From Providencia vermicola (GTDB lineage: Bacteria > Pseudomonadota > Gammaproteobacteria > Enterobacterales > Enterobacteriaceae): DNA of 64,000 nucleotides. Where the stretch lies: positions 2,173,001-2,237,000 of the forward strand of contig NZ_CP048796.1 of assembly GCF_010748935.1 (NCBI RefSeq). Reading direction: 5' to 3'. The notes beneath the pieces were generated by a model. It did no database searches. It saw only the letters and a list, made by a program, of their open reading frames with translations, and had not been told where the DNA came from. Position numbers and translations under genes: made by a program. Positions 39,450-49,744 of the stretch are shown here, piece by piece (the first letter of the stretch is position 1; every line of letters begins with the position of its first letter).

Positions 39450-39742
39450 ATCAAACTCTTTATCAAAATATAGAAATATTTAAACCCATTCTCATCATAA
39501 ACTAGAATGAGCGTATCCGTCACGATGAATCATGAACTGATACGCTTATTGCTGTTAAAAGCGTCAAAAGATAACTGGAATGTGTTATCAATAGCTTTTT
39601 ATAAGGCAATAAAAGCAAATAAATAGACTAAAAATATGCAAAGAAACTGCAAGAAGTGTTTTTTATATTTCATATTGAGACTTGACTGTCTACAATGGCA
39701 AAATATTTGCTAAAGTTGGGTCGTAAACTCTAGGGAGATAAT

Positions 39743-39937
39743 ATGAGATTGATATTGGCAATTTTATTACCTTGGTTACAGTTTTTTACTATCGGTCGCC
39801 CATTCGCCGGCATTATTTGCCTCATTCTACAAATTACGTTAATTGGTTGGCTTCCTGCCGCAATTTGGTCAGTGTATGCCTTATCCCAATACAATACAGA
39901 TAAGAAAATAGATCAGGCTCTCGGAAGAGGCCGTTAA
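39743..39937 (+). CDS. YqaE/Pmp3-like small membrane protein
   Basis: A 64-residue hydrophobic peptide with two predicted helices (LILAILLPWLQFFTIG and GIICLILQITLIGWLPAAIW) and a basic C-terminus. The pattern ILLP...G and the second helix ending in GWLPAAIW resemble the YqaE/Pmp3 proteolipid family, which is linked to salt stress and membrane potential. AGGGAGA is upstream and a terminator downstream, so it is an independent gene. It has no counterpart here in E. coli. Confidence 0.72.
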   Translation: MRLILAILLPWLQFFTIGRPFAGIICLILQITLIGWLPAAIWSVYALSQYNTDKKIDQALGRGR

Positions 39938-39944
39938 AAATAAA

Positions 39945-39975
39945 AAAACCTGCAAATGCAGGTTTTCTTTTTTTT
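39945..39975 (+). terminator. Terminator after the Pmp3-like gene
   Basis: AAAACCTGC (39945-39953) and GCAGGTTTT (39958-39966) with an AAAT loop, followed by CTTTTTTTTT. Confidence 0.92.
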
Positions 39976-40000
39976 TATTCGTAATCGCGTAACTAATCTA

Positions 40001-40555
40001 TTACTTTTCTTGTTCGATGGGTTCTTTCGACATGTTTTTGTAAATATAAATAACACTGAGGACAGTAAAAATTAACGTTCCCGCGGTTAAACCAAACACT
40101 TTAAAATTCATCCAAGTATCCAGCGATAACCAAAACGCGATATAGATATTTAATGCCGCACAGACAATAAAGAAAATAGCCCATGCGCTATTTAATTTAA
40201 CCCAATGACTATCTTGTAACTTAATTTCTTGATTACTACCTAACATACGCTGAATTAATGGTTTTTTAGTGAACCATTGGCTGATCAGTAATGCCAAAGC
40301 AAATAATGCATAAATAATGGTTACTTTCCATTTGATAAAGGCGTCACTGTGGAAAATCAAGGTGAGGGAAGCAAACACCATCACCAGTATACAAGTGATT
40401 TTTGCGACTTTTTCGACGTGTTTATAAATCAGGTATGTTGCGAGTAATGCTAAAGGGGTTGCTACCAGTAACGCACCGCTGGCATAAAAAATATCATAAC
40501 TTTTATAGACAATAAAAAATATCACCAAAGGGATAAAATCAATAAGTTGTTTCAT
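40001..40555 (-). CDS. yciB: Inner-membrane-spanning protein YciB (septation/intracellular-septation family)
   Basis: A five-helix inner-membrane protein needed for normal envelope integrity together with DcrB and linked to cell elongation and division complexes. Signatures are [43 protein letters not shown] and IYIAFWL. The start at 40555 (184 aa) begins MKQLIDF, as in the family; the GTG-like upstream extension is not conserved. It lies between the Pmp3-like gene and a divergent SulP gene. Confidence 0.94.
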   Translation of the reverse strand: MKQLIDFIPLVIFFIVYKSYDIFYASGALLVATPLALLATYLIYKHVEKVAKITCILVMVFASLTLIFHSDAFIKWKVTIIYALFALALLISQWFTKKPLIQRMLGSNQEIKLQDSHWVKLNSAWAIFFIVCAALNIYIAFWLSLDTWMNFKVFGLTAGTLIFTVLSVIYIYKNMSKEPIEQEK

Positions 40556-40782
40556 AACAGTGAGTACCACAGCCTCGCATAAAGATAATGGGGTAGTTTA
40601 ACCGATTTTTAGATGAGTTGTTAAGAATTTGCTTCTTTTTACCAATAAACACGCTTTGTTACCAATCATATTTGCATTATTTTACGGTTATTTGAGATAA
40701 GTGATAGATAATCTTTGATACTTCAGATATATATAGTATCTATAATAATTTAACTCATTAATTTTTAGAGAGTTTTCTGACA

Positions 40783-42504
40783 ATGATAAAGGCGCGACTG
40801 TTTGTCTGGATGCCCGGCTTAGAAACGTTATTTCATTATCGTTTTGCTGACTTAGGTCCTGATGTTAAAGCGGGTTTATCGGTTGCAGCAGTCGCTTTGC
40901 CTGTCGCAATTGCTTATGCTGAACTGATGGGAATTAATGCCATTATCGGTTTATATACATGCATTTTCCCAATGATTTTTTATGCATTATTTGGCACATC
41001 AAAACAATTGATTATCGGCCCTGACGCTGCAACTTGTGCGGTGATTGCCGCTGCGGTTAGCCCTTTGGCGATGGGGGATGAAGCAACGCGATGGCAATTG
41101 ATTATTGTTATGAGTCTCATGACGGGAATGTGGTGTTTGATTGCGGCTCGGTTTAGGTTAGGCACGTTTGCTGATTTTTTATCGCGACCAATTTTACAAG
41201 GGCTGTTAAATGGTGTTGCTATTACTATTATTGTCAGCCAAATCGGTAAAGTTTTTGGTATCGTCGATTTGCCGAGTGGTTTTATTGAGCGCTTAGTCGC
41301 TTTTCCAACCGCATTATTGGCTACCCATATTCCCACTTTGTTGATGTCAGTTATGACATTCATCATTATCATTACAATAAAAAAAATACGTAGCATGTGG
41401 CCATCATTATTGATTGCGATGATCTTTGCTACATTCGTCAGTTATGTTTTCGACATTGAAAAATATGGAATTAGTGTGGTGGGGGATTTGGGGGAAGGGC
41501 TTCCTTTCATTCCTATGCCGCAATTTAACCCAGGATTGATGCGTGATTTAATTACCCCTTCTTTAAACTTGGCTGTCATAAGCTTTGTGAGTTTTATGAT
41601 GACAGCGAGAAGTTTCGCCAGTAAAAATGGCTATAGCATCGACGCTGATCAAGAATTACGCGCTTTAGGTATGGCCAATATTGCGTCAGCATTCTCTCAA
41701 GGATTTGCGGTTAGTGCGGCCAGTAGTCGTACCGCGGTAAATGATATGATGGGGGGGAAAACTCAGCTGGTCTCGATTGTTGCTGCTGTCGCGATTGCAA
41801 TGGTGCTGCTTTTTTCTGTCGATTTATTGGAATATATACCGATGCCTGCATTGGGTGTGGTGTTAATTGTTTCGACGTGGTCATTGCTCAGTATTCGTAA
41901 TATAGGGTCTATGCGCAAACGCAATAAGCAAGCCTTTACTCTGAGTATCTTTACACTCGGTGCGGTATTAGTTGCTGGGCTGATAAATGGTGTTGGCTTA
42001 GCGGTTTTGCTTGGATTATTACAGTTTATTCGCGTTATTTTCCGTCCAACAGACCAACTGTTAGGGGTTGATGACCAAGGGATGCTACATTCAATTTCTA
42101 AAGATAATGGCGTTCAACCTGTTGAAGGTGTGTTGATCTATCGGTTTAACTCACCATTGACCTATTTTAACGTTAATTATTTTAAAGAACGTTTAAATAA
42201 ACATTTGGATAATCAGCCCAAACGTCCAGCATGGGTGATCGTTGATGCCGCTGTTAGCTTCACTCATAACGATGTAAGCGTTTTTTCTGCGTTAAATGAT
42301 ATCGTGACGGCGTTAAAAGCAAAAGGGGTAACACTGGTACTGGCGGGGCGTAGAACATCAATCAACAGCTGGTTGGAGAAGAATAAAATTAATCGTTCAG
42401 ACGATGACCTGTTGGTTGTACCTGATATCTATTTTGCTATTCGTCTGATCCAAAGTAAGCAACAGAAGCAGCTAAAAGAGCTGGAATCACCTGATCCCGA
42501 ATAA
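40783..42504 (+). CDS. SulP family anion transporter with STAS domain
   Basis: A 573-residue membrane protein of the SLC26/SulP family. The N-terminus KAGLSVAAVALPVAIAYAEL is the conserved first-helix region; GPDAATCAVIAAAVSPLA is the substrate-site helix. Around ten to fourteen helices are expected, followed by a cytoplasmic STAS domain (from about residue 450, with FNVNYFKERLNKHL and RPAWVIVDAAVSFTHND). Substrate (sulfate, bicarbonate or dicarboxylate) cannot be told. It is inserted between yciB and yciC, where E. coli has no transporter. Confidence 0.88.
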   Translation: MIKARLFVWMPGLETLFHYRFADLGPDVKAGLSVAAVALPVAIAYAELMGINAIIGLYTCIFPMIFYALFGTSKQLIIGPDAATCAVIAAAVSPLAMGDEATRWQLIIVMSLMTGMWCLIAARFRLGTFADFLSRPILQGLLNGVAITIIVSQIGKVFGIVDLPSGFIERLVAFPTALLATHIPTLLMSVMTFIIIITIKKIRSMWPSLLIAMIFATFVSYVFDIEKYGISVVGDLGEGLPFIPMPQFNPGLMRDLITPSLNLAVISFVSFMMTARSFASKNGYSIDADQELRALGMANIASAFSQGFAVSAASSRTAVNDMMGGKTQLVSIVAAVAIAMVLLFSVDLLEYIPMPALGVVLIVSTWSLLSIRNIGSMRKRNKQAFTLSIFTLGAVLVAGLINGVGLAVLLGLLQFIRVIFRPTDQLLGVDDQGMLHSISKDNGVQPVEGVLIYRFNSPLTYFNVNYFKERLNKHLDNQPKRPAWVIVDAAVSFTHNDVSVFSALNDIVTALKAKGVTLVLAGRRTSINSWLEKNKINRSDDDLLVVPDIYFAIRLIQSKQQKQLKELESPDPE

Positions 42505-42550
42505 CGCCGAGATATTGATTAGCGTTAATGATGCTAGGCTATAAAGTCAA

Positions 42551-42585
42551 ACGGCACCTTAATGAGAGAACATTTAAGGTGCCGT
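42551..42585. terminator. Hairpin between convergent sulP-type gene and yciC
   Basis: ACGGCACCTTAA (42551-42562) and TTAAGGTGCCGT (42574-42585): a perfect 12-bp stem with an 11-nt loop. No strong U-tract, so it may act bidirectionally but weakly. Confidence 0.65.
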
Positions 42586-42611
42586 TGAGCGTCATTTTTA
42601 ATCAGTAATGA

Positions 42612-43364
42612 TTACTTTTGAGTGATCAGCATATATAACCGATAAAAATACAACAACGCGAAAGCAGCAATGATGTTGTTGATGAAAAAGGACAACCCAT
42701 TAGCAACGATGTGATTGAGTTGGAGTTTGTTAATTAATATGCTGACGAGCATTTGCGATGCCATCCAAATCAGAACCATCGGTAATACCACTCGCCAGTT
42801 GGCATAGGCCATTTTCCAACTTTTCCCCATTGCGCTAAAGGGATTAACATTTTCACTCATGAGTACCGCGGGGGCTAATGAGAAGCCAATAGCCAGCACT
42901 ATCCCTGGGATCAGCATAATAGTGATGCCGAGTTGCACCAGCAAAGAGCAGACAACTAACAGCAAAAACATAGAAGGCGCTTTAGGTAAAGATGCTGATA
43001 ACGCTTGAGTTGCGGTGATGTCTTCGCCACGGGATAACCCCGCAATATAGGATAAAACACCGCAAATCAAGATTAGGCTACCAAAGGTAACCGATAGGAT
43101 AAGACCAAAAGAAACGCGTAAGATACTGCTTTTATCTTCTTCCGAAAGGTCTTGTACCCAATTTTGTAAGCCTGAATTTCCTGAATCAATTAATTGTGCC
43201 TGTGCATTATACAAAACGGCAAGCATATGGGCATTTGGTACCATTATTGCGTAAATCACAACACTGACAACCGTTGCTAACAGCACAATTGTGAATAGGC
43301 CACCCAACTGATTCTTGAAAAAATTCACACTATCATTGATGAGTGAGTTGGCCGAAATGGACAT
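42612..43364 (-). CDS. yciC: YciC family inner-membrane protein (UPF0259)
   Basis: A 250-residue membrane protein of unknown function, with about six hydrophobic segments. The start MSISANSLINDSVNFFKNQL and the segment SMGKSWKMAYANWRVVLPMV-like region (here AMGKSWKMAYANWR) are typical of UPF0259. It lies next to ompW and is divergent from it, as in E. coli. Confidence 0.92.
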   Translation of the reverse strand: MSISANSLINDSVNFFKNQLGGLFTIVLLATVVSVVIYAIMVPNAHMLAVLYNAQAQLIDSGNSGLQNWVQDLSEEDKSSILRVSFGLILSVTFGSLILICGVLSYIAGLSRGEDITATQALSASLPKAPSMFLLLVVCSLLVQLGITIMLIPGIVLAIGFSLAPAVLMSENVNPFSAMGKSWKMAYANWRVVLPMVLIWMASQMLVSILINKLQLNHIVANGLSFFINNIIAAFALLYFYRLYMLITQK

Positions 43365-43785
43365 GTAACTGCTCCTATCTACAAAAACGGGACAAAATTT
43401 TAGGTGATTGTAACCGAGTATCTAACGTATAGGTAGAGAAAGTTCAGATAAGACGAGGGGTGAGCAAAAAAGGATAAATGCGGATTATTATTTCATGAAG
43501 GACTATTGTTATCTTAAATAGATCTAACTCTACATAAGATGCATTTAAAATATAATTTATATCTTTTGAATAAAATAACAAAAGCGAGGGATCAATTCTT
43601 ATTTTAAACGTATACCTGACAAAAATTGATTTAAATCAAAATTAAAAAATTTATAAATGAAATAATAAATTCAACGTAGTCAGATTAGGTCATTTTTATT
43701 AAAAGATGTGATCTTGATTTGAACATTAAATAAAATTAAACGGTATATTTTATACCAAAATAAAAACACAGGAATGGGATTAATA
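43365..43785. other. Divergent regulatory region yciC/ompW
   Basis: About 420 bp, very AT-rich, without a gene. It contains a perfect FNR palindrome at 43626-43639. The ompW Shine-Dalgarno is at its right end. Confidence 0.5.
43626..43639. promoter_or_regulatory. ompW: Perfect FNR box upstream of ompW
   Basis: TTGATTTAAATCAA equals the FNR consensus TTGAT-N4-ATCAA at all ten defined positions. It lies about 150 bp before the ompW start. ompW is known to respond to oxygen through FNR in E. coli. Confidence 0.75.
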
Positions 43786-44421
43786 ATGAAAAAACTCACT
43801 GCGCTTGTCTTAGCTGCTGCAACTCTTGCACCAGCAGCTTCATTTGCTCATGAAGCTGGCGATTTTATTTTCCGTGCGGGTACTGCAACTGTTCGTCCAA
43901 ATGCAGGATCTGAAGATGTATTAAATCTTGGTCACTTTAATGCGAATAATAATACTCAATTAGGTCTGACATTCAGCTACATGGTGACAGATAATATTGG
44001 TGTGGAATTATTAGCTGCGACACCATTTGAGCATAAAGTTAGTTTAGGTGAATTAGGTAATATTGCGACAGTCCATCATTTACCACCAACATTAATGGCG
44101 CAATATTATTTTGGTAGCAAAGAAGATAAATTACGCCCATACCTAGGTGCGGGTCTTAACTATACCTTCTTCTTTGATGAGAAATTCAATTCAGGCGCTA
44201 AACAGCTTGGTTTGAGCGACCTAGACCTATCAAGCTCATGGGGCTTTGCTGCACAAGCAGGTATGGACTACATGCTAACGGATAACTGGATGTTGAACGC
44301 TTCAGTTTGGTGGATGGATATCGACACTGACGTTAAATTCAAATTCCAAGGTGAGCAACATAAAATTGATACTCGCTTAGACCCATTTGTATTTATGTTT
44401 GGTGCGGGTTACCGTTTCTAA
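43786..44421 (+). CDS. ompW: Outer-membrane protein OmpW
   Basis: An eight-stranded outer-membrane barrel with a hydrophobic channel; the receptor for colicin S4 in E. coli and a common stress-regulated porin. The signal peptide is MKKLTALVLAAATLAPAASF, with cleavage after FA. AGDFIFRAGTATVRPN and the C-terminal FMFGAGYRF are family signatures. The start at 43786 (211 aa) has GGGA 6 nt upstream; ATG 43774 is less suitable. An FNR box lies upstream and a terminator downstream. Confidence 0.96.
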   Translation: MKKLTALVLAAATLAPAASFAHEAGDFIFRAGTATVRPNAGSEDVLNLGHFNANNNTQLGLTFSYMVTDNIGVELLAATPFEHKVSLGELGNIATVHHLPPTLMAQYYFGSKEDKLRPYLGAGLNYTFFFDEKFNSGAKQLGLSDLDLSSSWGFAAQAGMDYMLTDNWMLNASVWWMDIDTDVKFKFQGEQHKIDTRLDPFVFMFGAGYRF

Positions 44422-44489
44422 TCAATTTGTATTGAAGACCTTAGATAATAGGTAAAAAATTAACTCTAATGGATGAGAGTGTCATCGTA

Positions 44490-44521
44490 AATCCGAGAAT
44501 CTATATTCTCGGATTTTTTTA
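44490..44521 (+). terminator. Terminator after ompW
   Basis: AATCCGAGAAT (44490-44500) and ATTCTCGGATT (44505-44515), followed by TTTTTA. Confidence 0.92.
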
Positions 44522-44739
44522 TTAAGAAATAATATATCCGAAAAATAATCGCTGAGTTTTTATAAATTATCTGTCAGGAAATAATAAAGCCACATCTGTT
44601 AACAATAATTAAACATGCACGTAACTCATTGCGTTATAATAAATGGCAGTGATCATTTTATTGAGATATATAAAATTAATTTAGGCTATCAATATCAGCC
44701 CAAATTGAGCTGATATTGATAAAATTGACAGGTAACCGT

Positions 44740-45054
44740 TTAGCGGATTTTCATTGAATCAATCACAGACTGAACGCCTTTGACCTTTTTCGTTGTTTCA
44801 ATCGCTTTATTAGCGTCAGCTCTTGAATCAACAAAACCACTTAATTGCACTCGGCCTTTAAAGGTTTCAACACTGATTTGTGTTGATTTTAAATCCTTCT
44901 CAGCCAGTAGCGCTGATTTTACTTTAGTTGTAATGACAGTATCATCAATATAACCACCGGTACCTTCAGATTTGTCTGTTGGTGCGCAGGCCGCGAGTGT
45001 GAAAGCCATAAAGATAGCGACAAATAATGCACTAACGGATTTGAATAATTTCAT
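44740..45054 (-). CDS. BON-domain lipoprotein
   Basis: A 104-residue lipoprotein. The signal peptide ends in the lipobox LAAC (cysteine at residue 23). Ala at +2 predicts transfer to the outer membrane. The rest is one BON domain (about residues 36-104, DTVITTKVKSALLAEKDLKS, then VQLSGFVDSR). BON domains bind phospholipid and occur in OsmY and DolP; this protein has one domain where those have two. The likely role is in envelope stress or membrane integrity, by inference. AGGAG precedes the ATG. Confidence 0.85.
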   Translation of the reverse strand: MKLFKSVSALFVAIFMAFTLAACAPTDKSEGTGGYIDDTVITTKVKSALLAEKDLKSTQISVETFKGRVQLSGFVDSRADANKAIETTKKVKGVQSVIDSMKIR

Positions 45055-45226
45055 CCTTTTATCTCCTAACGTTTCAAACTACAAAATACGTTGATTGTTA
45101 AGTCATCCAGCAAAAATTTATCAGAGACTATAGATCATGGTGTATCACTGATAATTTTAGTATCAGTAGAAAGCGAAAAAAATTCAACTTAAAGAAGAAA
45201 ATAGTGGGTATAAAATAGATAGGGTA

Positions 45227-45260
45227 GACAGATTGCCATATAAGATATGGGCAATCTGTC
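45227..45260 (-). terminator. Hairpin downstream of trpA
   Basis: GACAGATTGCC (45227-45237) pairs with GGCAATCTGTC (45250-45260), an 11-bp perfect stem 15 bp after trpA. The minus-strand 3' flank TACCCTATCTATTTTA is only moderately U-rich. Confidence 0.65.
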
Positions 45261-45274
45261 GTTATGGTTACAGG

Positions 45275-46081
45275 TTATTTTTGTGTAGCTGCTTTCATTT
45301 TTCTCACAAATTGAGTTAATTCAGCTAGCATGATATCTGGGCGTTGCAGATTATTCTCAATAATTTTCACAACAGCAGAACCTGAAATCGCTCCCGCAGC
45401 GCCATTGGCAATAGCTTCACTGACTTGTGCTGGTTCAGAGATACCAAACCCTTGTAGAGCAGGGGCTGCCTGATATTGGCTTAATTGACTAATGAGGTTA
45501 GTCAATGGTATTTCAGCACGTTTTTCTGTCCCAGTGACACCAGCACGGGATAATAGATACGTATAACCTTCGCTATACTCCCCAATTTGCTTAATTAATG
45601 CTTCATCAGCATTGGGTGGGCAGATGAAAATGGGGGCAATACCGTGAGCAATTGCAGATTGACGAAATGGTGTTGATTCTCGCATAGGTACATCTGCAAC
45701 TAATACAGAATCTACGCCAGCTTGCTGGCAACGCGAATAAAAATGATCAATACCATTACTGAACACTAAATTAGCATAAACTAATAAGCCAATTGGCATG
45801 TCAGGATGTGTTTGTCTAATACGAGCTAAAAGTTCAAAACATAGCGTTGGTGTAATATCACTTTTAAATGCCCTTAAGTTGGCATTTTGAATGGTAGGCC
45901 CATCAGCAAGTGGATCCGAGAATGGAATACCAATTTCTAAGGCATCTGCGCCACCAGCAATTAAAGCATCAATAATTTTCAGCGAAAGTTCAGCGTCAGG
46001 ATCACCTAATGTGACGAATGGAACGAATGCACCTTGGTTTACACTGCTCAAACGCTTAAAAAGTTGTGTATAGCGTTCCAT
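45275..46081 (-). CDS. trpA: Tryptophan synthase alpha chain TrpA
   Basis: Cleaves indole-3-glycerol phosphate to indole and glyceraldehyde 3-phosphate; indole passes through a tunnel to TrpB. The catalytic Glu and Asp are in [30 protein letters not shown] is the phosphate-binding segment. The length of 268 aa is standard. Its ATG overlaps the trpB stop (TAATG), so the two subunits are translated in a coupled way. Last gene of the trp operon. Confidence 0.98.
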   Translation of the reverse strand: MERYTQLFKRLSSVNQGAFVPFVTLGDPDAELSLKIIDALIAGGADALEIGIPFSDPLADGPTIQNANLRAFKSDITPTLCFELLARIRQTHPDMPIGLLVYANLVFSNGIDHFYSRCQQAGVDSVLVADVPMRESTPFRQSAIAHGIAPIFICPPNADEALIKQIGEYSEGYTYLLSRAGVTGTEKRAEIPLTNLISQLSQYQAAPALQGFGISEPAQVSEAIANGAAGAISGSAVVKIIENNLQRPDIMLAELTQFVRKMKAATQK

Positions 46082-47271
46082 TAGATTTCTCCCTTGCTTT
46101 TTAAAATATCGTGTACTGTAAAAATATCTTTATCGCCACGGCCCGATAGATTAACGATCAACAATTGCTCTTTATTTGGCTCTTGTTCAGCCAGCTTCAG
46201 GGCATAAGCGAGCGCATGAGATGATTCTAGCGCGGGGATGATCCCTTCTTTGCGAGATAACAGTTTAAAAGCCGTTAAGGCTTCATCGTCAGTAATAGAG
46301 ACATAATCTGCTCGGCCAATACTATTCAAATGCGCATGCTGAGGGCCGACAGAAGGGAAATCCAGTCCTGCTGAAATTGAGTAAGACTCTTCGATTTGTC
46401 CTTCGTCAGTTTGCATCATGGGGGATTTCATTCCAAAGTAGATCCCAACACGGCCATGTTTAAGTGGGGCACCATGTTGACCGGTTTCTATCCCCAATCC
46501 GGCAGGTTCCACACCGATTAAACGGACATTTTCTTCTGGAATAAATGAAGCAAATAGACCAATCGCATTTGAACCACCGCCAATACAGGCGATGACGGCA
46601 TCGGGTAAACGGCCTTCTTTTTCCAAAATTTGTTGTTTCGCTTCATCACCAATCATGCGTTGGAAATCGCGTACAATTGTTGGATATGGGTGTGGACCCG
46701 CTGCCGTTCCCAACAGATAATGCGCTTTGTCATAACTGCCAGACCAGTCTCTAAGCGCTTCATTACACGCATCTTTTAATGTCGCTGAACCACTGTGTAC
46801 AGGAATGACTTCTGCGCCCATTAATTTCATGCGAAAGACGTTAGGTGATTGGCGTTCTACATCTTTTGCCCCCATATAAATACGGCATTTCATATTAAGT
46901 AATGCGCAAGCGAGTGCTGTCGCTACACCATGCTGACCCGCGCCTGTTTCAGCGATAATCTCGGTTTTGCCCATTCTTTTAGCTAATAACGCTTGGCCTA
47001 ATACTTGGTTGGTTTTATGTGCACCACCGTGTAGCAAGTCTTCACGCTTAAGGTAAAGCTTTGTTTTAGTACCGTCGGTTAAGTTTCGGCAGAGTGTGAG
47101 CGCCGTTGGTCGACCCGCATAGTTTTTGAGTAAGTCATGAAACTCTTTTATAAATTGAGGATCGTTTTGTGCGTCAATAAATGCATCTTCAAGCTGATTA
47201 AGCGCAGGGATTAAAATCTCTGGAACATATTGTCCACCAAATTCACCGAAGTAGGGATCTAATTTACTCAT
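46081..47271 (-). CDS. trpB: Tryptophan synthase beta chain TrpB
   Basis: PLP enzyme that joins indole and serine to give tryptophan. The PLP lysine is in [15 protein letters not shown] (K86 from my start) and the phosphate loop is GGGSNAIG. I chose the second ATG at 47271 ([13 protein letters not shown], 396 aa), near the E. coli length, with GAGATGA upstream. The ATG at 47283 is an alternative. It overlaps trpA by one base and is preceded by trpCF after a gap of about 85 bp. Confidence 0.97.
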   Translation of the reverse strand: MSKLDPYFGEFGGQYVPEILIPALNQLEDAFIDAQNDPQFIKEFHDLLKNYAGRPTALTLCRNLTDGTKTKLYLKREDLLHGGAHKTNQVLGQALLAKRMGKTEIIAETGAGQHGVATALACALLNMKCRIYMGAKDVERQSPNVFRMKLMGAEVIPVHSGSATLKDACNEALRDWSGSYDKAHYLLGTAAGPHPYPTIVRDFQRMIGDEAKQQILEKEGRLPDAVIACIGGGSNAIGLFASFIPEENVRLIGVEPAGLGIETGQHGAPLKHGRVGIYFGMKSPMMQTDEGQIEESYSISAGLDFPSVGPQHAHLNSIGRADYVSITDDEALTAFKLLSRKEGIIPALESSHALAYALKLAEQEPNKEQLLIVNLSGRGDKDIFTVHDILKSKGEI

Positions 47272-47358
47272 TTTATTATTCATCTCTTTATGTCATGCGA
47301 CTTAATTAGGGTTCAGTTTAGGGCGTTGAAGCCAAATATAATGCCAATCAATGGGGCA

Positions 47359-48720
47359 TTAGCTGGCTAAACAACTGAAAACTTGTTTGATCTTTGTCTC
47401 GCTTTTGATACCAGGTTCAACTTCGACACCGGAGTTAAAATCAAGGCCATTGCATAATAGTGTTGCCGCTTGTCGACAATTGTCAGCGTTTAATCCGCCG
47501 GCAACCATAACGCGGAACGGACTATGACTAGGTATTTTTTCCCAATCAAAGGTGTGTCCGCTGCCACCAGCGCCATTATCGAGAACGAGTAGGTCAATGG
47601 GTTGTCCTTCAAACTGACTAAAGTCAGGTTGCGACATGTTGACCGCTTTCCAAATTTCACAATGTTTAGGTAAGATAGCGCGCAGATTTTGCACATAGTC
47701 GATATCTTCATTGCCATGCAGTTGTACCGCGGAGAGTGCGAGTTGTTCTACCATGTGGGCAATAAAATCAGTAGATTGATCACGAAATACACCGACATAT
47801 TGTAGAGGTACAGTATGGACAATCTGTTTTGCTTGTGACAGTGTCACTTTTCTCGGGGAGCTTTCAGCAAAAATCAGTCCTCCGTATGTTGCGCCAGCTG
47901 TGAGGGCGGCTTTAGCATCTTGGCCTCGAGTAAGTCCACAGACTTTATGTTCACCGATTAATAATTTTTGTAATCCTTTGTCGATATCCGCTTGTTCCAT
48001 CAATGCACTGCCAATTAGAAAACCATTTACGTACTGGCTTAAGGCTTGAATATGTTGATGACGGTGAATACCTGACTCACTGATGATAATCGTCTCTTTT
48101 GGTAAACGTGGTGCGAGTTGACGCGTTCGGTTTAAATCTATCGAGAGGTCACGTAAATCACGGTTGTTAATACCGACAACGTGTGCTTTTAGCTTTATGG
48201 CGCGTTGTAATTCTTCTTCATTACTGACTTCGGTTAATACACCCATATTTAATTGGTGTGCGACGTCAGCGAGTGCAATATATTCCTCATCATTGACGAC
48301 GGAGAGCATTAATAAGATAGCATCTGCCTGATAATACCGCGCAAGGTAAATTTGGTAAGGGTCGACAATGAAATCCTTACATAAAACCGGTTGTTTAACG
48401 GTATTGCTAACGATGGTCAGGTACGCCATATCACCTTGGAAGTACTTCTCATCGGTTAAGACAGAAATCGCGGAAGCATAGGGGGCATATATGTTGGCAA
48501 TCACTGCCGGATCAAAGTCTTCTCTGATTAATCCTTTTGATGGCGATGCTTTTTTACATTCAAGTATGAAAGCCGGTTTTTTTGCTGATAAGGCTTCATA
48601 GAAACTGCGGCTAGCAGGGGTGACTTGACCAATGAAGCTATCCAAAGGCTGTTTAGCTTTGCGCGCCGCTAAATACGTTAGCTTATCATTAACAATTTTT
48701 TGTAATACAGTCGCTTTCAT
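47359..48720 (-). CDS. trpC: Bifunctional indole-3-glycerol-phosphate synthase / phosphoribosylanthranilate isomerase TrpCF
   Basis: Two fused TIM barrels. The N-terminal TrpC domain (about residues 1-255) has FILECKKASPSKGLI and SESGIHRHQHI. The C-terminal TrpF domain (about 256-453) starts at VCGLTRGQDAKAA and ends with FNSGVEVEPGIKS. It performs the two steps before tryptophan synthase. The fusion is the same as in E. coli. One base separates it from the trpD stop. Confidence 0.97.
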   Translation of the reverse strand: MKATVLQKIVNDKLTYLAARKAKQPLDSFIGQVTPASRSFYEALSAKKPAFILECKKASPSKGLIREDFDPAVIANIYAPYASAISVLTDEKYFQGDMAYLTIVSNTVKQPVLCKDFIVDPYQIYLARYYQADAILLMLSVVNDEEYIALADVAHQLNMGVLTEVSNEEELQRAIKLKAHVVGINNRDLRDLSIDLNRTRQLAPRLPKETIIISESGIHRHQHIQALSQYVNGFLIGSALMEQADIDKGLQKLLIGEHKVCGLTRGQDAKAALTAGATYGGLIFAESSPRKVTLSQAKQIVHTVPLQYVGVFRDQSTDFIAHMVEQLALSAVQLHGNEDIDYVQNLRAILPKHCEIWKAVNMSQPDFSQFEGQPIDLLVLDNGAGGSGHTFDWEKIPSHSPFRVMVAGGLNADNCRQAATLLCNGLDFNSGVEVEPGIKSETKIKQVFSCLAS

Positions 48721-48721
48721 T

Positions 48722-49723
48722 TTATTGGTTCCTTGACGCTAGAGCAGTAACACGATCATACGCGGCACCACTACGAATAATATTTAGAGCATGTTCGCTA
48801 TTGGCCTTGAGGTCTTCAAAGCCATTAATACGCATTAGCATGGCAACATTCGCTGCAACGGCGGCTTCGTGGGCTGGTTTTCCGTGACCCTGTAACAAAT
48901 TGCTCAACAAAATCCGATTTTCATCGGGCGTTCCACCTTCTAGGTCAGACAGCTGATACGGTTGCAAACCAAAATCACTGGCAGTGAGCTGATAAAAAGA
49001 TAAAGTTCCTTGATTGAGCTCTGCAACTTGAGTTGTTGCATGAAGAGAGACTTCATCCATTCCTCCACTGTGTACCACAGCTGCACGTGTAAAACCAAGC
49101 ATTTGTAGCGTTTTTGCTACAGGTTCAACCAATGTTTCTTGATACACACCAATTAAGGCAATAGGTGGGCGTGCAGGATTAATCAGTGGCCCCAGTACAT
49201 TGAATAAAGTTCGTGTTTTTAGTTGGGTACGTACAGGCGCCGCATGGCGAAAACCACTGTGATATTGTGGGGCAAATAAGAAACACACGCCTAATTCATC
49301 TAGTGCATCGCGCGCGCTTTGGGCACTTAAATCCAATGAAATACCAAAAGCAGCGAGTAAATCCGAAGAGCCTGAGCGGCTAGATACACTACGGTTGCCA
49401 TGCTTAGCCACTTTAATACCCGCTTGTGCGGCAACAAAAGCACTGGCTGTAGAGATATTGATACTATTTGCACCATCACCTCCTGTACCGACAATATCGC
49501 TGAAGGGGTAATCAGGACGTGGAAAAGGTTGCGCATTTTCTAGGCAAGCCAATGCTGCACCAGCAATCTCTTCTGGTTGTTCACCACGCATTTTCATGCT
49601 GACTAATACACCGGCTAATTGCGCCTCAGTTAATTCACCGCGAATGATGGCATTAAATAATTGTTGGCTTTCTTGTTGTGTCAGCGCTTGGGCACGGAAT
49701 AATTTATCGAAAATAGTTTGCAT
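48722..49723 (-). CDS. trpD: Anthranilate phosphoribosyltransferase TrpD (stand-alone)
   Basis: Transfers phosphoribosyl from PRPP to anthranilate. The PRPP-binding loop is [17 protein letters not shown] and the second motif [17 protein letters not shown]. The length of 333 aa is that of a single-domain TrpD. In E. coli this protein is fused to the glutaminase TrpG; here the two are separate genes 21 bp apart, as in Serratia. The start ATG at 49723 directly begins the conserved region. Confidence 0.97.
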   Translation of the reverse strand: MQTIFDKLFRAQALTQQESQQLFNAIIRGELTEAQLAGVLVSMKMRGEQPEEIAGAALACLENAQPFPRPDYPFSDIVGTGGDGANSINISTASAFVAAQAGIKVAKHGNRSVSSRSGSSDLLAAFGISLDLSAQSARDALDELGVCFLFAPQYHSGFRHAAPVRTQLKTRTLFNVLGPLINPARPPIALIGVYQETLVEPVAKTLQMLGFTRAAVVHSGGMDEVSLHATTQVAELNQGTLSFYQLTASDFGLQPYQLSDLEGGTPDENRILLSNLLQGHGKPAHEAAVAANVAMLMRINGFEDLKANSEHALNIIRSGAAYDRVTALASRNQ

Positions 49724-49744
49724 AATAGGTTCTCTCTTCCCTGG

